A stretch of 6,457 nucleotides of DNA from assembly GCA_030597865.1 (NCBI GenBank), contig JAUVQZ010000164.1:1-6457 (forward strand), read 5' to 3'. This DNA is from Pseudomonadota bacterium (GTDB lineage Bacteria > Desulfobacterota > Desulfobulbia > Desulfobulbales > SURF-16). How positions within the stretch are numbered: position 1 is the first letter of the stretch; each line of letters begins with the position of its first letter. The notes beneath the pieces were generated by a model, which did not search any database, was not told where the DNA came from, and saw only the letters and a list, made by a program, of their open reading frames with translations. Of the stretch, positions 1 to 5,659 are shown in pieces. Both the position numbers and the translations under genes were made by a program.

Positions 1-1
1 C

Positions 2-778
2 CGTTATCTCAATATCAGAAACACCATTGCCACCCTGTTTGACTGGGGGGTTATTCCCATCATTAATGAGAATGACACGGTGAGCGCCGAGGAGTTGCAG
101 TTTGGTGACAATGACACCCTTGGGGCCCTTGTCACCAACCTCATTGATGCTGATATCTTTATCTGTCTCACCGATGTGGACAGCCTCTATACCAGCAATC
201 CCGCCACAGACCCCCAGGCCACACCGGTTCATACCGTATCCAAGATTACCGCCGATGTGGTTAATATGGCCGGAAATTCCGGTTCGTCCCTGGGTACCGG
301 CGGCATGCGCAGTAAGATTCGGGCTGCCCAGATGGTGGCGGCCCGGGGGGGCTACTCCTTTATTGGCCCAGGCCGGCGCAAAGGGGTTATTCAGTCCCTT
401 TTTGAGGGTGAGCTGGTGGGCACCTTTTTTCTGCCCCATGAGGAGAAGCAGAAACTCCACTCCCGCAAACACTGGATCGCCTATGTCCTGCGTCCCAAGG
501 GCTATCTTGTCCTTGATGAAGGGGCCTGCCGGGCTGTCCGGCGGCAGGGTTCCAGTCTTCTGCCGGCAGGGATCATTGAGGTGCGGGGGGATTTTGCGGT
601 GGGGGATCCTGTTCACTGCCTGGACAGGGAGGGCAAGGCCGTGGCTGCCGGCCTGGTCAATTACAAGACCTCCCAGGTGAAGAAGATCTGTGGTCATCAC
701 AGCGCGGAAATTCCTGATATCTTGGGATTCAAGGGCGATGACGAGGTCATCCACCGTGATAATCTGGTGAAACTATAA
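2..778 (+). CDS. proB: Glutamate 5-kinase, C-terminal part (5' end outside window)
   Basis: ATP-dependent phosphorylation of L-glutamate to gamma-glutamyl phosphate, the first and feedback-controlled step of proline synthesis in the cytosol. The open frame continues to the left edge, so no start is visible; 258 codons remain of a family length near 370, so roughly the first 110 residues are missing. The fragment enters in the amino acid kinase domain: INENDTV, then FGDNDTLGALV, then the nucleotide-binding stretch LTDVDSLY, then GTGGMRSKIRAAQ, which matches the family's GTGGM-K segment. From about fragment residue 150 a PUA domain follows (SRKHWIAYVLRPKG to the end), as in the long bacterial form of ProB. 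A GTG at 80 is internal to conserved sequence and is not the start. proA follows after 174 nt. The assignment is secure from motif order and neighbour. Confidence 0.96.
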   Translation, partial: RYLNIRNTIATLFDWGVIPIINENDTVSAEELQFGDNDTLGALVTNLIDADIFICLTDVDSLYTSNPATDPQATPVHTVSKITADVVNMAGNSGSSLGTGGMRSKIRAAQMVAARGGYSFIGPGRRKGVIQSLFEGELVGTFFLPHEEKQKLHSRKHWIAYVLRPKGYLVLDEGACRAVRRQGSSLLPAGIIEVRGDFAVGDPVHCLDREGKAVAAGLVNYKTSQVKKICGHHSAEIPDILGFKGDDEVIHRDNLVKL

Positions 779-952
779 AAAAGGCTGAAAAAGAAGAAGT
801 TGAGAATTAAGTAGAAGGAATGATCTTTAATTAAGAAAAAGTATACCCCCAAGGGTTCTTTTCAATACCCCCTTGAGGGGTGTACTTCTTGCAGGGCGCC
901 TTCTTCTCAAATTCTTATTTCCCTAATTCTCAACTTCTCAATAAGGAAAGAT
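779..952 (+). other. proB-proA intergenic region with nested inverted repeats
   Basis: This gap has no plausible gene and is unusually structured. An outer perfect 15-bp inverted repeat (agaagttgagaatta at 795-809, its reverse complement at 924-938) encloses an inner imperfect one (gtatacccccaaggg at 841-855 against cccttgaggggtgtac at 870-885). TACCCCC occurs twice as a direct repeat (844-850, 866-872). TCTCAA occurs three times towards the right end (905-910, 928-933, 936-941). The right outer arm ends four bases before the proA ribosome binding site, so folding could influence proA translation. No run of T follows either stem, so a standard intrinsic terminator is not supported. The proA ribosome binding site AAGGA lies at 943-947. 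Confidence 0.7.
795..938. repeat. Short non-coding repeat element, copy A
   Basis: A 144-bp unit bounded by perfect 15-bp inverted arms with a TTGAGAA/TTCTCAA core. In the same order as the sequence after proA it contains a gtagaagg block, gaaaaagta followed by a C-run and aaggg (835-855), and a block resembling tgtacttcttgcagggcgc (881-899). Copy A carries an additional tacccccttgagggg stretch that looks like a partial internal duplication. The shared order of blocks suggests common origin with the 2210-2375 element. No transposase is present, so if mobile it would be a non-autonomous MITE-like or REP-like element. Target-site duplications are not evident. The alignment was made by eye. Confidence 0.5.
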
Positions 953-2209
953 ATGTCAATCGAACAAACCATCAAAGATATGGCGGTGCAGGCCAAGAAG
1001 GCGGCCCACTCCATGTCGATTTTGTCCACTGAGCAGAAGAATAATGTTTTAGGCCGGATGGCTGATGCCCTGGCCGAACAAAAATCCTTTATCCAGGCGG
1101 AAAATGCCAAGGATCTGGTGGCTGGTAAGGCCAAGGGGTTGGCCCCGGCCATGCTCGATCGCCTCCAACTGAGCGACAAGGTTATGGACTCCATGATCGG
1201 TGGACTGCGGGAGGTCATTGCCCTGCCTGATCCGGTGGGGGAGATTAGTGACATGGGCAGGAGGCCAAGCGGTATCACCGTGGGCCGGATGCGGATCCCC
1301 TTGGGTGTCATTGGCATGATCTATGAGTCCCGCCCCAATGTTACGGTGGATGCGGCTGCCCTGTGCCTGAAGGCCGGCAACGCCATTTTGCTGCGCGGCG
1401 GTTCTGAGGCCATCCATTCCAATCTGGCCCTGGCCAAGGTCCTTCAGGACGCCCTGGCTGCCGAAAAGGTCGACCCGGCCGCCATCCAGGTTATTCCCAC
1501 CACAGACCGTGAGGCGGTCACCTTCATGCTCAAGCTCGAGGAGGAGATTGATCTCATCATCCCCCGCGGCGGCGAGGGGCTGATCCGCTTTGTCTCTGAA
1601 AACTCGCGGATTCCTGTTCTCAAGCATTATAAGGGGGTCTGCCATGTCTTTGTCGATGCCAGCGCCCGGATCGATATGGGTCTTGGTATTGTCATGAACG
1701 GCAAGGTCCAGCGTCCCGGGGTCTGTAATGCCCTGGAGACCCTGCTGGTCCATAAGGATATTGCTGCTGAGTTTTTACCGGTGGTGGCCAAGGAGCTCTT
1801 GGCAGCCGGGGTGGAGATCCGCGGTTGCGCCACGACCTGTCAGATTGTCGCTGCGGCCAAACCAGCCACCCCGGAAGACTGGCCCATGGAGTTCCTTGAG
1901 CTCATTCTGGCCGTCAAGGTGGTTGATGATCTTGACGGGGCCATGGCCCATATCAGGCAGTACGGCTCCCAGCATACCGAGGTGATCGTCACCGAGAATT
2001 ACAGCCATGGCCAGCGTTTCATCCGTGAGGTGGATGCCTCGGCCGTGATGATCAACGCCTCCACCCGCTTTGCCGATGGCGGTGAGTTTGGCTTGGGCGC
2101 TGAGATCGGCATCTCCACCACCAAGCTCCACGCCTACGGCCCCATGGGCCTCAAGGAGTTAACCACCAAGAAATTCATCGTCTACGGTGATGGCCAGATC
2201 AGGGCTTAA
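953..2209 (+). CDS. proA: Gamma-glutamyl phosphate reductase (glutamate-5-semialdehyde dehydrogenase)
   Basis: NADPH-dependent reduction of gamma-glutamyl phosphate to glutamate-5-semialdehyde, the second step of proline synthesis, using the labile product of ProB. The 418 residues match the family length of about 415-420. It has the aldehyde dehydrogenase fold: an N-terminal helical start, GVIGMIYESRPNVTVDAAALCLKAGN near residues 118-143, LLRGGSEA at 147-153, IPRGGEGLIRFV at 203-213, and the catalytic cysteine Cys258 in QRPGVCNALETLL. The ProA signature region FADGGEFGLGAEIGIST lies at 373-389, followed by KLHAYGPMGL. ATG at 953 is preceded by AAGGA with five bases between, which fits a normal start. 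It probably belongs to one operon with proB, although the 174-nt structured gap may separate or modulate expression. Nothing in the protein looks damaged. Confidence 0.97.
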   Translation: MSIEQTIKDMAVQAKKAAHSMSILSTEQKNNVLGRMADALAEQKSFIQAENAKDLVAGKAKGLAPAMLDRLQLSDKVMDSMIGGLREVIALPDPVGEISDMGRRPSGITVGRMRIPLGVIGMIYESRPNVTVDAAALCLKAGNAILLRGGSEAIHSNLALAKVLQDALAAEKVDPAAIQVIPTTDREAVTFMLKLEEEIDLIIPRGGEGLIRFVSENSRIPVLKHYKGVCHVFVDASARIDMGLGIVMNGKVQRPGVCNALETLLVHKDIAAEFLPVVAKELLAAGVEIRGCATTCQIVAAAKPATPEDWPMEFLELILAVKVVDDLDGAMAHIRQYGSQHTEVIVTENYSHGQRFIREVDASAVMINASTRFADGGEFGLGAEIGISTTKLHAYGPMGLKELTTKKFIVYGDGQIRA

Positions 2210-2375
2210 CAGGCTTTTGAGAAATGTCACGAGCAGTAGAAAGGCCAGGAGAAAATGGGCGAAAAAGTACCCCAAGGGTATTTCCTGCGGGCACGCAGTT
2301 TTCTTAAGTAAATGAGCATTCTGAGAACAATTTTGACGCAGAATTTCTGCTGTGCAGTAGTTTCTCAACAGCCTG
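2210..2375. repeat. Short non-coding repeat element, copy B, running into nadD
   Basis: Bounded by caggcttttgagaaa (2210-2224) and tttctcaacagcctg (2361-2375), which pair at 14 of 15 positions. Inside lie gtagaaagg, gaaaaagtaccccaaggg (2261-2278) and tatttcctgcgggcacgc (2279-2296), in the same order as in the proB-proA gap. There is also a small perfect dyad, GCAGAA-T-TTCTGC (2338-2350). The left arm begins right after the proA stop codon. The right arm lies inside the nadD open frame and would be translated as part of its unusual N terminus. No transposase or clear target duplication is seen. The relation to the upstream element rests on visual comparison. Confidence 0.5.
2285..2305 (+). terminator. 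Possible intrinsic terminator after proA
   Basis: A GC-rich 5-bp stem, CTGCG / CGCAG, with a four-base GGCA loop is followed directly by TTTTCTT. This has the shape of a short rho-independent terminator about 75 nt beyond the proA stop. A smaller hairpin, TACCC-caa-GGGTA (2268-2280), lies just upstream. The stem is short, and the structure sits only a few bases before the nadD start, so attenuation or partial read-through is as likely as full termination. Confidence 0.4.
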
Positions 2376-3031
2376 CTAAACGTCTCGGTATCCTCGGGGG
2401 TACCTTTGATCCAGTCCACCTGGGCCATCTTGCCATGGCCCAGGCGGCACTGGATACCCTGGCCCTTGACCAGGTTCTTTTTATTCCCTCCTTTCGACCT
2501 CCCCATAAGGTGGAATTCTCCATCGCCCCCTTTGCCCAGCGCCTTGCCATGCTCAAATTGGGCCTGGATGGCCAGCCTCAGTTTGCCCTGTCCGCCCTTG
2601 AGGGTGAGCGCCAGGGGCTTTCTTACACCATCGATACCCTCCAGCAGTTACAGCACCGTCTCGGCGAAGAGGTGTCCCTCTTCTTTCTCATGGGCTTTGA
2701 CGCCTTTGTGGAGATGGCAACCTGGAAGGGATTTCGGGATATCCCTGGGCTTGCCGATATCGTGGTCATCAACCGGCCCCAGGCCCGGCAGGGCAGTATG
2801 GCGGCGGCAATTCACGCTGTTTTTGGCGCCCGGGGGAGCTCTTCCCAGATAAGGCCTGGACTCTGGCAGCTTGTTGATGGCGGTCAGATCCATGAGCTTG
2901 TTATGGACGAGGTGCCGGTGTCATCCACCGCTATTCGTCAGGCCCTGGCCCTGGGCCGGGATGTCTCCTCCATGCTCCAGCCCTCGGTGGCGGCCTATAT
3001 CCGTGGCCATGGTTTATACCGCGAAAGGTAG
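2312..3031 (+). CDS. nadD: Nicotinate-nucleotide adenylyltransferase
   Basis: Transfers AMP from ATP to nicotinate mononucleotide, giving deamido-NAD+ in the cytosolic route to NAD. The nucleotidyltransferase fold is clear: GILGGTFDPVHLGHL (residues 26-40, with the HxGH motif at His36 to His39), FIPSFRPPHK (57-66), MGFDAF (127-132), TWKGFRDI (137-144), VPVSSTAIRQAL (201-212, the ISSTxIR motif) and YIRGHGLY at the C terminus. The 239 residues exceed the usual 190-215 because about 21 residues precede the conserved KRLGILGG start and match nothing expected of the family. ATG at 2312 has only a poor ribosome binding site. TTG at 2333 with GAGA six bases upstream is the only other in-frame conventional start before the conserved core. 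The N-terminal extension overlaps repeat copy B. The function is secure; the start is not. Confidence 0.93.
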   Translation: MSILRTILTQNFCCAVVSQQPAKRLGILGGTFDPVHLGHLAMAQAALDTLALDQVLFIPSFRPPHKVEFSIAPFAQRLAMLKLGLDGQPQFALSALEGERQGLSYTIDTLQQLQHRLGEEVSLFFLMGFDAFVEMATWKGFRDIPGLADIVVINRPQARQGSMAAAIHAVFGARGSSSQIRPGLWQLVDGGQIHELVMDEVPVSSTAIRQALALGRDVSSMLQPSVAAYIRGHGLYRER

Positions 3032-3045
3032 CTGGTTTTTTTTTT
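3017..3045 (+). terminator. Weak candidate terminator at the nadD stop
   Basis: A ten-base T run (3036-3045) follows the nadD stop codon, but the stem before it is poor: TACC / GGTA around a GCGAAA loop, with five bases separating it from the T run. The T run supports a transcription end here; the hairpin does not convincingly do so. Confidence 0.25.
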
Positions 3046-3214
3046 ACAATGCCTCATTGTCTCTCTGTTCCCCCGCCCTTTTGTATCTAGTCAGGGCGCA
3101 GTTCTACGCTAAACAGGTAATTTTACCCATAAAGGCCTTGCAATGGTGCGGTGTTTGTCCTAACATATACATGTTTGTTGTTAACGAGGTGGATTCTAAG
3201 AATGGAGTGAGTGC
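3032..3214 (+). promoter_or_regulatory. Region between nadD and the hydrogenase genes
   Basis: This 183-nt gap has no plausible gene. A run of ten T starts at 3036, just after the nadD stop. Three short dyads are visible: ACAATG-cct-CATTGT (3046-3060), GGTAA-tt-TTACC (3116-3127) and AACAT-atac-ATGTT (3162-3175). The last has the 5-4-5 spacing seen in operators of the CRP/FNR family, but its sequence is not a recognised consensus. GGAG at 3204-3207 is a good ribosome binding site for the ATG at 3215 (seven bases between). The region is a natural place for the hydrogenase operon to be controlled; which regulator acts cannot be told. Confidence 0.5.
3138..3166 (+). promoter_or_regulatory. Possible sigma-70-type promoter for the hydrogenase operon
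   Basis: TTGCAA (3138-3143) and TAACAT (3161-3166) are separated by 17 bases. Each matches four of six consensus positions. The dyad AACAT-N4-ATGTT overlaps the -10 element, a position where a bound regulator would block or alter initiation. This was picked by eye in AT-rich DNA and is weak evidence by itself. Confidence 0.28.
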
Positions 3215-4726
3215 ATGCGAATAGAGATCGGGCCTGTGACCAGGCTTGAGGGACATCTCAATGTCCTGACCACAGTGAAAGATAATACCATTGTCGAGGC
3301 CCAGTGCGTCGGCGAGATGTTCCGCGGCTTTGAGATGATCCTCCGGGGCCGGGATCCGTTGGATGCCCAGCAGATTACCCAGCGGATCTGTGGGGTCTGC
3401 CCCTATGCCCATGCCATTGCCTCCTCCTATGCCCAGGAACAGGCCTTTGGACTGCGACCTCCCCCCAATGGCCGGATTATGCATAATCTCATCCAGGGGG
3501 CCAATCATCTCTACGATTACCTGTTCCATTTTTATCAACTGGCTGCCCTTGATTTTGTCGATATTACGGCGGTGCTCAAATATAGCGGCAAGGATGCCTC
3601 GCTGGTCAAGGTGAGGGATTGGGTCAAGGCAGAGTTGAACTCTGGGCGGAAATATCCAGCTGCCCCCTTTCTTCCTCGCCTTGAGGGGCGGTATATCGAG
3701 GATGTTGACGCCAATGTCAGCGCCATCAAACATTACCTTGAGGCCATGGAGGTGCAGAAAGTCGCCAATCAGGCCTCTGCCATCTTTGGTGGTAAATTCC
3801 CCCATGCCACGGCCATCTTCCCGGGTGGCTGCACCCAGGAGGCCCGCATCGATCTTATTGCCTCCTATCGCAGTAAGATCAAGCAGGTTCGACATTTCAT
3901 CCATGAAAAATACCTCCCCGATGTCATGGCCGTGGCCGCGACTTTTCCGGAATACTGGGATATTGGCGCCAGTCAGGGGGGCTTTCTCTCCTACGGCATG
4001 CTGCCCCGGACCCCGGCCCCGGACAGCGACCGGCTCATGGCCGGCGGGGTACTCTTTAACGGCCAGGTCACGGATGTCGATTTCGAGCGGATCACCCAGG
4101 ATATCGGCCATTCAAAATATTCATCGGCCAGCGGCCAGTCGGTGCGTAACTCAGCCATCAGCCCGGATCCCCATAAGGAGGGCGCCTATAGCTGGATAAA
4201 GGCGCCGCGCTATCATGGTGACATGGTGGAGGTGGGCCCGGCGGCCCGGATCATGGTGGATTATCATCAGGGCCATAACCCCCAGATCCGCCAATTGGTT
4301 GACCACTTTATTGGCCAGGCCGGGATCAGGCCGGCCCAGTTAAACTCGGTGTTGGGTCGCCATCTCTGCCGGGTGATCTGCAGCGTGGTCATTGCTGACT
4401 TTCTCCTGGAGGAGTGTGAGCGTCTTGATCCGGCCAAGCCCACCATGGCGGAACTGGTGATCCCTAAAGAGGCCGAGGGCTTCGGGGCCACCGAGGCCTC
4501 CCGCGGTGGCCTGCTTCATTACCTGCGCCTGGAGGATCACAAGATCGCCACCTATGAATGCGTGGTGCCCACCACCTGGAATGCCTCGCCCCAGGATGAC
4601 AGGGGTCGTCCTGGGGCCATGGAGTCGGCCCTGGTGGGGACCAAGGTGGCTGATCCCCAGCAGCAGATTGAGGCCAATCGTATTATCCGTTCCTTTGACC
4701 CATGTATGGCCTGCTCGGTCCATTAA
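3215..4726 (+). CDS. Periplasmic [NiFe] hydrogenase large (catalytic) subunit without C-terminal extension
   Basis: Carries the Ni-Fe(CN)2CO site that splits or forms H2. The 503 residues include RLEGH (10-14, with the proton-path Glu12), the N-terminal nickel motif RICGVCPYAH (Cys59, Cys62, His66), LAALD with Asp113, and the C-terminal motif DPCMACSVH (Cys497, Cys500, His503). The nickel ligands are Cys59, Cys62, Cys497 and Cys500, all encoded as Cys, so it is not a selenoenzyme at the usual position. Overall similarity recalls Desulfovibrio group 1 enzymes, including the [NiFeSe] type. Two points are odd. The stop codon directly follows His503, where most precursors carry a peptide removed by a maturation endopeptidase. 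The usual APRG motif reads ASRG (428-431), keeping the arginine but replacing proline by Ser429. It has no export signal and would travel to the periplasm with its Tat-tagged partner. GGAG seven bases upstream supports the start. Confidence 0.93.
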   Translation: MRIEIGPVTRLEGHLNVLTTVKDNTIVEAQCVGEMFRGFEMILRGRDPLDAQQITQRICGVCPYAHAIASSYAQEQAFGLRPPPNGRIMHNLIQGANHLYDYLFHFYQLAALDFVDITAVLKYSGKDASLVKVRDWVKAELNSGRKYPAAPFLPRLEGRYIEDVDANVSAIKHYLEAMEVQKVANQASAIFGGKFPHATAIFPGGCTQEARIDLIASYRSKIKQVRHFIHEKYLPDVMAVAATFPEYWDIGASQGGFLSYGMLPRTPAPDSDRLMAGGVLFNGQVTDVDFERITQDIGHSKYSSASGQSVRNSAISPDPHKEGAYSWIKAPRYHGDMVEVGPAARIMVDYHQGHNPQIRQLVDHFIGQAGIRPAQLNSVLGRHLCRVICSVVIADFLLEECERLDPAKPTMAELVIPKEAEGFGATEASRGGLLHYLRLEDHKIATYECVVPTTWNASPQDDRGRPGAMESALVGTKVADPQQQIEANRIIRSFDPCMACSVH

Positions 4727-4741
4727 TCAGAAGGGGAGACC

Positions 4742-5659
4742 ATGAATAGACGATATTTTTTGAAGATGGCAGCCACCCTGGCCACTGCCTTTGGCGTCGG
4801 CGGCCTGCCTGGACCTGTGCAGGCCGCCCTGAAACGCCTTGACCCGAGTCAGATCCCCAGGCTCATCTTTATCCAGGGCCTCTCCTGCTCCGGTTGTTCC
4901 ATCTCCCTGTTGCAGTCCACCAGCCCCTCGCCCCTGGAGATGATCACCGACTACTCACAGCTCCTCTTCCATCCCAACCTGTCTGCCACCTCGGGCAAGC
5001 AGGCCATGGCCCTGATTAATGACTATGTCGATGGTCAGGCCGGTGAATATTTTCTGGCCGTGGAGGGCTCCATCCCAGAGGCCATGCCCGAGGCCTGTAT
5101 CATCGGCCACCAGCCCTTTGCCAAACTCCTGGAGCGGGCCGCCAAGACCATGACCGGGGCAGTGGCGGTGGGCACCTGTGCCTGTAACGGCGGTATCCCG
5201 GCGGCCGAGGGTAATCCCACCGGTGCGGTGGGACTGCCGGAATTCTTCGCCAGTCGTCAGGTGGACAAGCCCGTCATCCAGATCCCTGGCTGTTCGGTGC
5301 ATCCCGATTGGCTCTGGCAGACCATCGTCCACCTGGTGCAGGTGGGCATGCCGGAACTGGTCAATGGTTCGCCAAAGCTCTTTTTTGAGCGCACCATCCA
5401 TGAGCTCTGTCCGCGCTACCATGATTTTCAGCAGGAGATCTTTGCCAAGAAACTGGGGGACAGGGGATGTCTCTTTAAATTGGGCTGTTTGGGTCCGGTG
5501 GCCTATGGCGACTGCCCCACCCGCTGGTGGAATGGCGGTCAGACCTGGTGTATTGATTGCAATGCGCCCTGTATCGGCTGCGTCTCTCCCTCCTTTGCCC
5601 GCAAGAAGAATCTGCCATTCTATCGGCTGGCAGAGCTGAACGGTCAGGAGGCGCATTGA
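4742..5659 (+). CDS. Periplasmic [NiFe] hydrogenase small (iron-sulfur) subunit, Tat-exported
   Basis: Relays electrons from the nickel-iron site through three iron-sulfur clusters. The N terminus MNRRYFLKMAATLATAFG is a twin-arginine signal, with likely cleavage after VQA (residue 28). Proximal cluster ligands are Cys49, Cys52, Cys146 (GTCACNGG) and Cys184 (PGCSVHPDW). Distal ligands are His220, Cys223, Cys243 and Cys249. Medial ligands are Cys258, Cys277 and Cys280, plus Cys270 where standard enzymes have proline, which suggests a medial [4Fe-4S] rather than [3Fe-4S] cluster. The extra cysteines beside the proximal cluster that mark oxygen-tolerant enzymes are absent, so oxygen sensitivity is expected. 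At 305 residues it ends soon after the medial cluster and has no C-terminal membrane helix, so the enzyme should be soluble in the periplasm. AAGGGGAG precedes the ATG. It follows the large subunit by 15 nt, the reverse of the usual small-then-large order. Confidence 0.93.
   Translation: MNRRYFLKMAATLATAFGVGGLPGPVQAALKRLDPSQIPRLIFIQGLSCSGCSISLLQSTSPSPLEMITDYSQLLFHPNLSATSGKQAMALINDYVDGQAGEYFLAVEGSIPEAMPEACIIGHQPFAKLLERAAKTMTGAVAVGTCACNGGIPAAEGNPTGAVGLPEFFASRQVDKPVIQIPGCSVHPDWLWQTIVHLVQVGMPELVNGSPKLFFERTIHELCPRYHDFQQEIFAKKLGDRGCLFKLGCLGPVAYGDCPTRWWNGGQTWCIDCNAPCIGCVSPSFARKKNLPFYRLAELNGQEAH

Noticed and set aside
1049..1753. A 234-codon minus-strand open frame inside proA
   Set aside because: It lies over the conserved ProA catalytic region and has no domain of its own.
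3046..3060. ACAATG-cct-CATTGT hairpin as an intrinsic terminator
   Set aside because: The T run lies before rather than after the hairpin on the plus strand, and on the minus strand the hairpin would be followed by A rather than T. The stem is only six AT-rich pairs.
3134..3150. Sigma-54 promoter (GG-N10-GC) before the hydrogenase
   Set aside because: The GG and GC pairs are 12 bases apart rather than 10, and the flanking bases do not fit the TGGCAC/TTGCW pattern.
3104..4111. A 335-codon open frame on the minus strand across the hydrogenase large subunit
   Set aside because: It is antisense to clearly conserved hydrogenase sequence, its translation shows no recognisable domain, and its length is explained by codon bias in GC-rich coding DNA.
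4694..4726. Possible [NiFeSe] selenoprotein
   Set aside because: The first Cys of the C-terminal motif is encoded by TGT and no in-frame TGA is present, so no selenocysteine is indicated even though the sequence otherwise recalls that group.
4742..5659. Oxygen-tolerant hydrogenase with a [4Fe-3S] proximal cluster
   Set aside because: The proximal motif is CSGC without the additional cysteine, and the second supernumerary position is Gly151. Cys148 does not sit at the required spacing.
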